NCBI GenBank assembly: GCA_022509225.1 | Contig: JAFLTM010000013.1 | Coordinates: forward strand, 1 to 35,064 | Direction: 5' to 3' | DNA length: 35,064 nucleotides | From: Muribaculaceae bacterium | GTDB taxonomy: Bacteria; Bacteroidota; Bacteroidia; Bacteroidales; Muribaculaceae | In this document: positions 18,596-27,904 of the stretch, in pieces | Layout: each line of letters begins with the position of its first letter | Position numbering within the stretch: position 1 is the first letter of the stretch | Program-made: the position numbers and the translations under genes | The notes under the pieces: generated by a model | What the model was told of the DNA's origin: nothing | What the model saw: the letters and a program-made list of their open reading frames with translations, nothing else | Database searches by the model: none

Positions 18596-19906
18596 TCAAA
18601 GGTTATATTTGTTCATCTTGGCATACAAGGTTGGTCGACTTATGTTCAAAATCTTGGCTGCCTTGCTTATATTTCTGCCTGTCTTATCCAGAACGGCAGA
18701 AATCATAGCCTTCTCGTTTTGAGATTTCTCCATGTGTAAAGACGGTGGATTCCCTGCCTTTAAGTCCTCCGGCTTCAAAGTATCTCCCTCAGCAAAAATC
18801 ACGGCTTTCTCTATCTGTTGTTTCAGTTCACGGATATTTCCCGGCCAGGAATATTCTCTTAGATAGTTTATCGTTTCCTCATCAAGCCGGCTCACATTTT
18901 TTTGATATTTCTCCGAATATATGTCAAGGAAATGCTTGGCCATACCCGTTATGTCAGCCCTTCGCTCCCTCAATGGGGGCATTTCAATCTGGAATCCAGC
19001 AAGTCGGTAGAACAAATCTTCACGGAAACGACCTTCAGCCACCTCCTTTTTCAGATCCTTATTTGTGGCGCTTATTATCCTGATATCCACAGGTATCTCC
19101 TTATCTCCGCCAACTCTTGTTATGACCCTGTTTTGAAGCGCTCTCAGCAACTTGGCCTGTAGTGTGGGGCTCAGGTTGCCTATTTCATCAAGAAAGAGAG
19201 TGCCACCATCTGCCTGTTCGAATTTTCCTTTATGATCTGACACAGCACCCGTGAACGACCCTTTGACATGACCGAATAGCTCGCTCTCGAAAAGCGTGTC
19301 TGCAATAGCTCCCATATCCACTCCTACAAAGGGCTTCCCACTTCTTGCGCTTTTCCGGAAAATCTCTTTTGCGACAATATCTTTACCCACTCCGTTTTCA
19401 CCGGTGACAAGTATAGACATATCCGTGGGAGCTATCTTGTTTACCATCTCCCTTATTTCCGCAATGATTGGTGTTTCCCCCCAATAAATAGTATCGTCCG
19501 ATTCCGGATCTTTCTTTATACTTCCCGACTTTTTACAGGCATTTTTCAGGGTTTCAATAAGATTGTCGTTATCCCAGGGTTTCTCAATAAAATCAAAGGC
19601 TCCCTTTTTCATTCCCTCCACTGCGAGTGGTATATCTCCATAGGCGGTGAACAAAACCACCTCAACTTCGGGATGTCGTGATTTTATTTCTTTTAAATAA
19701 AAAAGACCCTCATTCCCTGAATTCACAGTCGCCCTGAAATTCATGTCAAGAAGGATGACATCGGGCTTAAATGATCTCATGGCCGACATCAATTCCGCGG
19801 GATTACCAATTGTCTCAACCGCCTCAAAATACGGCGGTAAAAGGAGACTCAAGGTTTTTCTGATACCGAGATTGTCATCAACAACCAATATCCTCCCCTC
19901 TTTCAT
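18596..19906 (-). CDS. Sigma54-dependent NtrC-family response regulator (RR2)
   Basis: Receiver ILVVDDNLGIRKTL, Walker A GENGVGKD, GSFTGA loop, Fis-type HTH NISKAAKILNISRPTLYAKM. Confidence 0.97.
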   Translation of the reverse strand: MKEGRILVVDDNLGIRKTLSLLLPPYFEAVETIGNPAELMSAMRSFKPDVILLDMNFRATVNSGNEGLFYLKEIKSRHPEVEVVLFTAYGDIPLAVEGMKKGAFDFIEKPWDNDNLIETLKNACKKSGSIKKDPESDDTIYWGETPIIAEIREMVNKIAPTDMSILVTGENGVGKDIVAKEIFRKSARSGKPFVGVDMGAIADTLFESELFGHVKGSFTGAVSDHKGKFEQADGGTLFLDEIGNLSPTLQAKLLRALQNRVITRVGGDKEIPVDIRIISATNKDLKKEVAEGRFREDLFYRLAGFQIEMPPLRERRADITGMAKHFLDIYSEKYQKNVSRLDEETINYLREYSWPGNIRELKQQIEKAVIFAEGDTLKPEDLKAGNPPSLHMEKSQNEKAMISAVLDKTGRNISKAAKILNISRPTLYAKMNKYNL

Positions 19907-19934
19907 TTCTCAAGACGATTTGAAAAGATAGCTT

Positions 19935-20411
19935 TCAGGCAGGATTTATCGAATATCTCCCCTCAAGCAATTTAAAGAGTTGGTCGGCAGCGGTTTTTGT
20001 CTGAACTTTCTCTATGACATCGGTCACAGTGCCGTCATGGTCGCAAACAAAAGTCGTTCTTGCTATCCCCATATATTCCCTTCCATACATCTTTTTAAGT
20101 TTCCACACACCTGCAAGTTCACACAATTTCCCCTCTGTGTCTGCAACCAATGGAAAAGGTAGGGATTTTGCCTCAGCAAATTTTTTGTGACTTTCCGGAG
20201 AATCTTTGCTTACACCGATTATCTGATAACCCATTTTAAGGAAAGTCTCATAATTGTCCCTAAGGCTTTCAGCTTCCATGGTACAACCGGATGTGAGATC
20301 CTTGGGATAGAAATAGATTATAAATCTTTTACCCGGGAAATCAGAAAGTTTAATCTCCTTGCCGTCCGCTCCCGGACCCAGAATTTCAGGCATTTTGTCA
20401 CCGATATTCAT
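19935..20411 (-). CDS. bcp: BCP/PrxQ-type peroxiredoxin
   Basis: 158 aa; FYPKDLTSGCTMEAESLRDNY peroxidatic Cys motif. Confidence 0.92.
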   Translation of the reverse strand: MNIGDKMPEILGPGADGKEIKLSDFPGKRFIIYFYPKDLTSGCTMEAESLRDNYETFLKMGYQIIGVSKDSPESHKKFAEAKSLPFPLVADTEGKLCELAGVWKLKKMYGREYMGIARTTFVCDHDGTVTDVIEKVQTKTAADQLFKLLEGRYSINPA

Positions 20412-20441
20412 ATCTTTCTTATTTTTAGTAGGGGGTTATTG

Positions 20442-22229
20442 TCAGTCTAATTTCAAAACTGCAAGAAACGCCTTCTGGGGAACCTCCACCGTTCCAATCT
20501 GCTTCATTCTTTTCTTACCGGCTTTCTGTTTCTCCAGAAGTTTTCTTTTACGGGTTATGTCGCCGCCATAACATTTGGCAGTGACATCTTTTCTCACCTG
20601 TCTAACCGTTTCTCGGGCAATGATCTTTGCCCCGATTGCCGCCTGAATGGCTATGTCGAATTGTTGACGGGGGATAAGTTCCTTAAGTTTCTCACACATC
20701 CGCCTTCCGAACTTAACGGCATTGTCTGCATGAGTCAGGGTGGAAAGCGCATCTACACTTTCTCCGTTTAGCAGAATATCCAACTTAACAAGCTTTGATT
20801 CCCTGAAGTCGCTCACATGATAATCGAAGGAGGCATAACCCTTTGATATACTCTTCAACTTGTCGTAGAAATCTATTACAATTTCACCCAAAGGCATGTC
20901 GAAAGTCAGCTCCATTCTGTTGCCGGAAATATATTCCTGCTTCACAAGCTCACCCCTCTTTGAGAGACACAGTGTCATTATCGGCCCGATATAGTCTGCC
21001 TGAGTTATAATGGTGGCCCTTATATAGGGTTCTTCGATATGATCTATCAAATTCGGGTCGGGAAGTCCCGAAGGATTGTGCACCTCCGTAACGTTACCCT
21101 TTTTGTCATAGACCTTATAAGAAACGTTGGGAACGGTTGTTATCACATCCATATCGAACTCCCGTCCAAGACGCTCCTGAATTATCTCCATGTGCAGCAA
21201 ACCCAGGAATCCGCAACGGAAACCGAAGCCAAGAGCCACCGACGATTCAGGCTGGAATGTGAGGGAGGCGTCGTTCAACTGAAGCTTCTCCAAAGAGGCT
21301 CTCAAATTTTCATAGTCTTCGGCATCTATAGGATAAACGCCGGCAAACACCATCGGCTTGACTTCCTCGAATCCCTCGATAGCCTTGTCGCAGGGATTCT
21401 GCACTGAGGTTATGGTGTCTCCCACTTTCACCTCCTTGGAGGTCTTTATACCGGAAATGATATAACCAACGTTTCCGGCACTCAATTCTTTTCGAGGCTC
21501 CATATTCAGCCGGAGTATCCCTATCTCGTCGGCGTTATACTCCTTGCCGTTGGATACAAATTTCACAAGTTCTCCTGTGTGAATCTTTCCGTTTTCAATC
21601 TTGAAGTAGGCAATGATACCCCGGAAAGGATTGAAAACCGAATCAAATATCAGAGCCTGAAGCGGAGCATCCGGATCACCCTTTGGAGCCGGTATCCTCT
21701 CCACGATGGCCTTAAGTATTTCAGGAACTCCCATCCCGGTTTTACCACTGGCCCTTATAATCTCGTCGCGGTCACAACCGAGCAAATCCACTATCTGGTC
21801 TTCCACCTCCTCCGGTTTGGCGCTGTCAAGATCGCATTTGTTTATCACCGGAATAATCTCAAGATCATTGTCGATAGCCATGTAAAGGTTGGATATGGTC
21901 TGCGCCTGAATTCCCTGGGAGGCATCCACTATCAGCAAAGCCCCCTCACAAGCCGCAATGGAGCGAGACACCTCGTATGAAAAATCCACGTGTCCCGGAG
22001 TGTCTATCAGGTTCAACACATATTTCTTTCCGTCAAGCTCATAATCCATCTGGATGGCATGACTCTTGATCGTGATTCCCCTCTCTTTTTCAAGCTCCAT
22101 ATCGTCAAGAACCTGGTCTTCCATATCTTTTGCAGAAACTGTCTGGGTCACTTCCAAAAGACGGTCGGCCAAGGTTGACTTTCCATGGTCGATATGGGCT
22201 ATTATGCAGAAATTTCTGATATTGTTCAT
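20442..22229 (-). CDS. lepA: Elongation factor 4 (LepA), translational GTPase
   Basis: 595 aa; [46 protein letters not shown]-terminal ALKLD-like LepA CTD. Confidence 0.98.
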   Translation of the reverse strand: MNNIRNFCIIAHIDHGKSTLADRLLEVTQTVSAKDMEDQVLDDMELEKERGITIKSHAIQMDYELDGKKYVLNLIDTPGHVDFSYEVSRSIAACEGALLIVDASQGIQAQTISNLYMAIDNDLEIIPVINKCDLDSAKPEEVEDQIVDLLGCDRDEIIRASGKTGMGVPEILKAIVERIPAPKGDPDAPLQALIFDSVFNPFRGIIAYFKIENGKIHTGELVKFVSNGKEYNADEIGILRLNMEPRKELSAGNVGYIISGIKTSKEVKVGDTITSVQNPCDKAIEGFEEVKPMVFAGVYPIDAEDYENLRASLEKLQLNDASLTFQPESSVALGFGFRCGFLGLLHMEIIQERLGREFDMDVITTVPNVSYKVYDKKGNVTEVHNPSGLPDPNLIDHIEEPYIRATIITQADYIGPIMTLCLSKRGELVKQEYISGNRMELTFDMPLGEIVIDFYDKLKSISKGYASFDYHVSDFRESKLVKLDILLNGESVDALSTLTHADNAVKFGRRMCEKLKELIPRQQFDIAIQAAIGAKIIARETVRQVRKDVTAKCYGGDITRKRKLLEKQKAGKKRMKQIGTVEVPQKAFLAVLKLD

Positions 22230-22322
22230 TTTCTCATGCTTTCAATTGCAAATTTAACGAAAAAAAGAGAATTTCCCCGTTTAATTATCTATCCGTTTAA
22301 CCTGCTGAAAGTTTTTCAATAT

Positions 22323-22353
22323 TTTGTCGCCTATGCATTATTGTTTAAATTTG
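22323..22353 (+). promoter_or_regulatory. Bacteroidota-type sigma-ABfr promoter for the M28 peptidase gene
   Basis: TTTG (22323-22326) - N19 - TAAATTTG (22346-22353), matching TTTG-N19-21-TAnnTTTG. Confidence 0.65.
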
Positions 22354-22414
22354 CAATGAGTCTCAAATTGTAGAAAATAATCTATCATTTTAATGACGGT
22401 TAAATTTTATTCCC

Positions 22415-24088
22415 ATGATATTCAAACATTTTAAAAACAGCCTTATCTTAAACACGGGGATCCTGGTGGCTGCTTGCTTCATCTTCATCGGTGAGTTACG
22501 CGCCCAAACTGTTGAAAAGGATACCATTATTGAAAAAATTATCGAGATAGCCCAATCCGACAACCGGACGATGAACCATCTTGATGTAATGACAAATCGA
22601 TTCGGAGGTAGGCTGCTCGGCTCGGGTGCCTATGAGGATGCCGCCAAGTATGCTAAAGAAATGTTTGGCAAATGGGGCCTGCAAGTATATTACGACACCG
22701 TTGGCGCCCTGCCCGTGGGGTTCAACAGGGGACCCTGGTTTGGAAGAATGATAGGTGGCGACGGGAAAAACCTGCATTTCACAACTCCATCTTATACAGC
22801 AGGCACAAAGGGGGTGCAAAGGGGCACCGTTGTGAAAGAACCTTATACCACTGCTGAGTTTGAAAGGATGAAAGGCACCATTAATGGAGCTTGGGTGCTT
22901 GTAGGTGGTAAAAGCATAGGTTGGCCGATTGATTACACAGAAAAAGCAGCTAAACAACGCAAGGCTTTGATAGCAGCAAATGATTCTGTAGATAAGCTTA
23001 ATTCGGCTATCAGAAGCCGGAACGGTGCCAAAGCCTACAGACGTCATCAGCTTGAACGTGAGATAACTGCTGCCATGGATATGAAAGAGCGAAAACAAAA
23101 ACAGGCGGAATGGGATGCCCTTGAACTTGAACCTCTCCATCCTATTGTAGAAGAACCCGGTTTGTTCTATAGCCAGATGAAAGATGCAGGCATGCTCGGA
23201 ACAATTCAGTCCGCGCCGGTGCCCATCACCACGCTCTACGACCGAAAGAATATCGATTCCCTGACATGGGAAACCATTTCCGATCTTCCCGATATAAAAC
23301 TTGATGAAGAGCAATATAAAGAGATTGAAAAACTGGTTGACCGCGGAGAATATTTCCAATTGGAGTTTGATATTCGCAACCATTTTAGGCTTGGACCCAT
23401 CCCTTATTATAGTGTGATTGCTGTGATACCGGGCACTGAAAAACCCGAGGAACTCGTGATTTGCTGCGGCCATCTCGATTCTTACGATGTCGCAACAGGT
23501 GGTGTTGACTGCGGAACTGGCATCGCGCCTACAATGGAGGCGGCAAGATTACTTGCTGAAGCCGGAGCCAAGCCTAAGAGAACCATTATGTTCGTTTTAT
23601 GGGCCGGCGAGGAATTCGGCCTGCTGGGTTCTAAATATTGGGTTGAAAACAACACTGACAAATTGCCGGACATAGTGAATCTCTTTAACCGTGACGGCGG
23701 TCCTTTAGTGCCCCTTGGAATCACTGTCCCCAAGGAATGGTATGACGACATGAAGAATGTGACAGCACCTTTGGAGAATCTTAACCCTGATTTTCCATTC
23801 ACTGTAAGGATCGGTGAAAACTATCCTACGGAACGGCCAACAAGGGCCGGTGGATCCGATCATGCTTATTTCGCCATGAATGGTGTGCCGGTTATCGGAT
23901 TTGACCTTGCTGATCCAAAAGGTTATAATTTCAATTATGGCGAGATCTGGCATACCGACCGAGATTTATACACAAAAAGCATTCCCGAATATATGGATCA
24001 CACTTCAGTGGCGAATGCTATTGTTGTATGGGGTATAGCCAACATGGAAAACCGTTTGCCTGCTAATGCAGTTTATATCGCCAAATAA
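22415..24088 (+). CDS. M28-family zinc aminopeptidase/carboxypeptidase Q-like, secreted
   Basis: 557 aa; signal peptide, CGHLDSYDVATGGVDCGTG, VLWAGEEFGLLGS, GGSDHAYF metal-site motifs. Confidence 0.93.
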   Translation: MIFKHFKNSLILNTGILVAACFIFIGELRAQTVEKDTIIEKIIEIAQSDNRTMNHLDVMTNRFGGRLLGSGAYEDAAKYAKEMFGKWGLQVYYDTVGALPVGFNRGPWFGRMIGGDGKNLHFTTPSYTAGTKGVQRGTVVKEPYTTAEFERMKGTINGAWVLVGGKSIGWPIDYTEKAAKQRKALIAANDSVDKLNSAIRSRNGAKAYRRHQLEREITAAMDMKERKQKQAEWDALELEPLHPIVEEPGLFYSQMKDAGMLGTIQSAPVPITTLYDRKNIDSLTWETISDLPDIKLDEEQYKEIEKLVDRGEYFQLEFDIRNHFRLGPIPYYSVIAVIPGTEKPEELVICCGHLDSYDVATGGVDCGTGIAPTMEAARLLAEAGAKPKRTIMFVLWAGEEFGLLGSKYWVENNTDKLPDIVNLFNRDGGPLVPLGITVPKEWYDDMKNVTAPLENLNPDFPFTVRIGENYPTERPTRAGGSDHAYFAMNGVPVIGFDLADPKGYNFNYGEIWHTDRDLYTKSIPEYMDHTSVANAIVVWGIANMENRLPANAVYIAK

Positions 24089-24137
24089 ATGAAGAGACGG
24101 AGGCAAATTTTGCAGTGGTTTCCTTGCAACAGAGTCA

Positions 24138-24998
24138 TCACAAAGAGGAATAAGAGGGCGTAAAGGTATCACCATATTTAATATTTCCGGTGGTTAGACC
24201 CTTCTCCAACCATTTAACTCTTTGGTCTGACCGGCCGTGATTGAATGTTTCAGGCACGCTATATCCCTGAGCCTGCTTTTGTAGATAGTCATCCCCAATT
24301 TTTGACGCTGCATTCAAAGCCTCCTCTATATCTCCGGGTTCAAGCGAACCGAACAGTCTGTTGTCGTTATATGCCCAAACCCCCGCCAAAAAATCAGCCT
24401 GAAGTTCTGTCCTCACACTTATCTGATTTGCCTCCTTTTGCGACACCTTGGCCTGTGCGGTGTGTGACTCATCCAAGATGCCAAGTAAATACTGCACATG
24501 GTGGCCCACCTCGTGGGCAATCACATATGCATAAGCGAAATCTCCTCCGGCACCCATTTCCTTCTCCATCTGCTCAAAGAATGAGAGGTCTATATAGATA
24601 GTCTGGTCGGCCGAACAATAGAATGGGCCTACAGATGCGGTTGCATTTCCACACCCTGAATTCACAGAACCGCTGTAAAGCACCATTTTGGGTTCCTGAT
24701 AAGTCAATCCCATTTTCTTGAATTCTTCGTTCCAAACATCCTCAGTGCCGGCTAAGATTCTGCTGGCAAATTGTGCATATTCATTCTCTTTGTCCGAGGG
24801 AACATATCCATTCCTTATCTCGTCAGAAGTGGCAAATTGTCCTGTCTGATTCAAAACACTCACGGGATCCCCTCCGGCCAGCCATACAATCAGGGCCACA
24901 ATCACCAATCCACCTATACCGCCTAAACCGGCCACCGTTTTACCCGCTCCTCTCCGATCACTTATGTTGTTGCTGAATCTTCTGCCATCAAGTCTCAT
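24138..24998 (-). CDS. ypfJ: YpfJ-type neutral zinc metallopeptidase, membrane anchored
   Basis: 286 aa; VIAHEVGHHVQ HExxH motif, LQADFLAGVWA, SCGNATASVGPFYCSADQTIYID typical of the family. Confidence 0.9.
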   Translation of the reverse strand: MRLDGRRFSNNISDRRGAGKTVAGLGGIGGLVIVALIVWLAGGDPVSVLNQTGQFATSDEIRNGYVPSDKENEYAQFASRILAGTEDVWNEEFKKMGLTYQEPKMVLYSGSVNSGCGNATASVGPFYCSADQTIYIDLSFFEQMEKEMGAGGDFAYAYVIAHEVGHHVQYLLGILDESHTAQAKVSQKEANQISVRTELQADFLAGVWAYNDNRLFGSLEPGDIEEALNAASKIGDDYLQKQAQGYSVPETFNHGRSDQRVKWLEKGLTTGNIKYGDTFTPSYSSL

Positions 24999-25145
24999 CT
25001 TTTTCTAAACCCGAATTTAATTTTTGAATCCTTTAATTTATAGAATACTTCTGACCTCAAAAATAATAAAAATGATTATGACGCAAAATAATCCGATTCC
25101 ATCCTATTATCGTATTTAGAGATTCTTCCAATCCTAAGAGATTAG

Positions 25146-25283
25146 TTGTCAGGAAAATTTTTTCCTGTAGCAAATGGTATTGCAATCTGGGTATTTATAG
25201 GAATATCCCTGATTTTATTCGGCGCATATAGAATCGGGATAGCTTCACTGATGAGGAAAATAAATCGGAATATTAGATTTTAA
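25146..25283 (+). CDS. Possible 45-aa single-TM protein (TTG start) or gene remnant
   Basis: LSGKFFPVANGIAIWVFIGISLILFGAYRIGIASLMRKINRNIRF*; hydrophobic segment followed by basic tail; below the ORF-track threshold. Confidence 0.35.
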   Translation: MSGKFFPVANGIAIWVFIGISLILFGAYRIGIASLMRKINRNIRF

Positions 25284-25310
25284 AATTATAAACATTAAAA
25301 TTTTTAAATT

Positions 25311-25469
25311 ATGGAAACTGGACATAAAATTATCAAAGAGGGTCTTCATTTAGGTTTTGAAATAGCCAAACTCACGTTCAAGGCCGCAACGGTTATAACT
25401 ACAATTCTTATGGTTTGCGAGATCCATAAGATTCACAAAAGTTTGGAAAGACACCACTTGTTGAAATAA
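25311..25469 (+). CDS. Small 52-aa protein of unknown function with a hydrophobic core
   Basis: ATG ORF METGHKIIKEGLHLGFEIAKLTFKAATVITTILMVCEIHKIHKSLERHHLLK*; followed by a strong terminator-like hairpin; not in the supplied ORF list. Confidence 0.5.
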   Translation: METGHKIIKEGLHLGFEIAKLTFKAATVITTILMVCEIHKIHKSLERHHLLK

Positions 25470-25559
25470 CTTTAGAGATTAAACCATCTTAAATTTACAA
25501 TCAAGCTAAAAGTCCGAGGTATTGGATTGAATAGGTTAAGTCCAAATAACTATCGTATT

Positions 25560-25594
25560 ATTAAAGGAGGTCAGTGAAATCGACCTCCTTTAAT
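25560..25594 (+). terminator. Strong hairpin, probable terminator for the small ORF region
   Basis: ATTAAAGGAGGTC-AGTGAAATC-GACCTCCTTTAAT, 13-bp perfect stem with 9-nt loop. Confidence 0.65.
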
Positions 25595-25644
25595 GTCATG
25601 TGAGCTGATAAGAACTTCGATTAAGGAGAAATATAGAATGAATA

Positions 25645-25765
25645 TATGTTTATGAAATCTCGACAAAAAGGAACTTCAGAGAAGCTTAAAAAGGGGCGGT
25701 GCGAGGGAAAAAGTCTTGGAGAGGCTGAATATTATCGGATTTCATAAAGTTTTTGAAGTTAATTT
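25645..25765. repeat. Copy 2 of the diverged intergenic repeat
   Basis: TATGTTTATGAAATCTCGACAAAAAGGAACTTCAGAGAAGCTTAAA ... GAATATTATCGGATTTCATAAAGTTTTTGAAGTTAATTT, compare 17524-17697. Confidence 0.55.
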
Positions 25766-25846
25766 ATATTAATCATATCTTATTGATTAACTGTTTATTA
25801 ATTAATTATTCACCCACTCGCATCACACGATATTAAAAATTTTTAG

Positions 25847-25867
25847 GTACTATGTATTGCATAGTAC
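25847..25867. promoter_or_regulatory. Operator-like dyad, likely PadR binding site
   Basis: GTACTATG-TATTG-CATAGTAC, perfect 8-bp arms, overlapping the -33 region of the promoter upstream of padR. Confidence 0.7.
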
Positions 25868-25887
25868 TAAATTTTTGTTTAGCTTTG
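25857..25887 (+). promoter_or_regulatory. Bacteroidota-type promoter for padR-pspC-exporter 3 operon
   Basis: TTG (25857-25859) - N20 - TAGCTTTG (25880-25887). Confidence 0.65.
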
Positions 25888-26232
25888 CACTGTGATTAAA
25901 AAGAAACTCTATCATGTGCAAAAAACGTTTATCACTCTTGATTGCAATGCCAATCGTCTGTGGAAACCCTGTAAAGCCTTACAAAACGCTTTCCGATTCT
26001 GATTTATCCGAATAACACCTATCAGATAATATGATCAAGAGTCGAAAATTATTTTCCAAATCGAACTCAATCGAATGTCATCTCAGACTCTATTTCAAAA
26101 TGGTGGGTAGCATAGACGATACCTATTTGCAAAGAGCAAGCTGAAACGTTCTGCCAATAAACATTTTTATTATTAAGATTCTGTCGATAAATCCGCAGCT
26201 AAATCAAGATAACAATTAAAAAACCATATACA

Positions 26233-26580
26233 GTGAGCGAAGACAACAACATTAGATCTCAAATGAGAAAGGGGATGCTTGAATATTGTGTCCTGCTTAT
26301 TCTCAACAGGAAAAGGGCATACCCCTCCGATATAATTGATGAACTCACAACGGCTTCAATGATAGTGGTGGAAGGAACGCTCTACACCCTGCTCAACCGG
26401 CTCCGGAAAGAGGGAAAATTGAATTATGAATGGGAAGAGAGCCCGAAAGGGCCTCCTCGGAAGTATTATTTCATCACTCCTTTGGGTCGTGACACCCTTT
26501 CAGAAATGTCGCGTGCATGGGACGAGATTGTGGAGAATGTGAACCATTTTAGAAAACTCAATAACAACATATTGCAATGA
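26233..26580 (+). CDS. PadR-family transcriptional regulator (GTG start)
   Basis: 115 aa; KGMLEYCVLLILNRKRAYPSDIIDEL, EGTLYTLLNRLRKEGKLNYEWEES...GPPRKYYFITPLG. Confidence 0.95.
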   Translation: MSEDNNIRSQMRKGMLEYCVLLILNRKRAYPSDIIDELTTASMIVVEGTLYTLLNRLRKEGKLNYEWEESPKGPPRKYYFITPLGRDTLSEMSRAWDEIVENVNHFRKLNNNILQ

Positions 26581-27902
26581 AAAAAACACTTAATATAAAT
26601 CTTGCCGGATATCCCTTCATAATTGATGATGACGCCTATAACCTTCTCAAGGATTATCTCGACACCATTAGATATGCTTTCAAGACAAGCGAGGACACCG
26701 CTGAACTGGCTGAAGATATAGAGGCTCGTGTGGCTGAAATACTTATCGGCAATGAAAACGGCAACGTAAGGATAGTGTCTGTTGCTGAGATTTCTCAAGT
26801 TATCGAAAGGATCGGAAAACCTTCAGATTTTATCGAAATAGATGAAACAGCCACCCCCGAAATAGAAGATGAGAAAGTTAAAGAGGAGGAGAAGTTCAGT
26901 GAAAAAACTCAACATCCCACCCCTCCTCCTTACGAGTCAACCTCTTTTTTCAAGAAGTTTTCTAAGAAAAGACTCTTTCGCGATCCGCAAAATTCCATGT
27001 TGGGAGGGGTTTGTTCCGGATTGTCCCACTATTTGAATGTCGACGTGACATGGGTGAGGATAATTGTGGTGCTTCTCTTTTTCCTCTCCGCTTCCACAGT
27101 CGGGATTGCATACATTATTCTTTGGATAGTGGTGCCGGAAGCACGCACCCCATATCAACGCATGCAAATGATGGGTGAAAATCCTACGATGGAAAATATC
27201 GGCAAGACAGTAACCGAAAATTTTCAGAAACAAGATGTTGAACCAAGTCAAAATAACACAAAGGATGGAGTTATGGGTTTTTTCTCCCTACTACTTTCCG
27301 TATTGACTAAATGTTTGATTATATTGGGGTTGCTGATAGGAGTTCCTCTCCTTTTTGCCCTGGGTGTGGGATTGCTGGGTTGTGTTATCGCATCATTTAT
27401 AATAGGCCTCTCTATTTTCGGGGTGGTTACGGATGCAACCTACGGATTTTTTGACTCATCTCTTGAAGGACAATTCACTTTCTTTATCTTGCTGGCTGTA
27501 ATCGGTGGCATCATTACGGTTGGAATTCCCTTGTGGCTTCTCGTGAGAATGGCCTGGAAAAAGAAAGAAAGCAACACAAGTGCCGCCACACGCAGGGCTT
27601 TATTGGTGGTTTGGCTCTGTGGTATAGCCCTGTTATCAGTCTTTACTGTTAAGGGTGTGGAAAAATGGAAAAAATTGAAGATGTATGAACTCACACAAAG
27701 GGAAACAAGTGCCCGGGAATGGGAGAATTCACAATCTCACGAGATAGAAGAAGTTTTTGAAACTGAATCTGATTCTGAAACCAAACCTGAAGTTGAAAAT
27801 TCTTCCATGGTTATTTCCAAAATAGAAACTATCAATAAGAATGATACATTAATTTCAGATTCCGACATCGTGAATGAATCCGTTCCGGACTCAATACATT
27901 AA
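26577..27902 (+). CDS. PspC-domain membrane protein
   Basis: 441 aa; KRLFRDPQNSMLGGVCSGLSHYLNVDVTWVRIIVVLLFF PspC domain, more TM helices, acidic C-terminus; ATGA overlap with padR. Confidence 0.92.
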   Translation: MKKTLNINLAGYPFIIDDDAYNLLKDYLDTIRYAFKTSEDTAELAEDIEARVAEILIGNENGNVRIVSVAEISQVIERIGKPSDFIEIDETATPEIEDEKVKEEEKFSEKTQHPTPPPYESTSFFKKFSKKRLFRDPQNSMLGGVCSGLSHYLNVDVTWVRIIVVLLFFLSASTVGIAYIILWIVVPEARTPYQRMQMMGENPTMENIGKTVTENFQKQDVEPSQNNTKDGVMGFFSLLLSVLTKCLIILGLLIGVPLLFALGVGLLGCVIASFIIGLSIFGVVTDATYGFFDSSLEGQFTFFILLAVIGGIITVGIPLWLLVRMAWKKKESNTSAATRRALLVVWLCGIALLSVFTVKGVEKWKKLKMYELTQRETSAREWENSQSHEIEEVFETESDSETKPEVENSSMVISKIETINKNDTLISDSDIVNESVPDSIH

Positions 27903-27904
27903 CT

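Noticed and set aside
22496-23473. 325-aa minus-strand ORF antisense to the M28 peptidase
   Set aside because: Fully inside a well-supported conserved CDS on the other strand; low-complexity translation with no recognisable motifs
25695-25710. GTGCGAGGG resembling a group II intron 5' end
   Set aside because: No reverse transcriptase ORF, no recognisable domain V, element far too short
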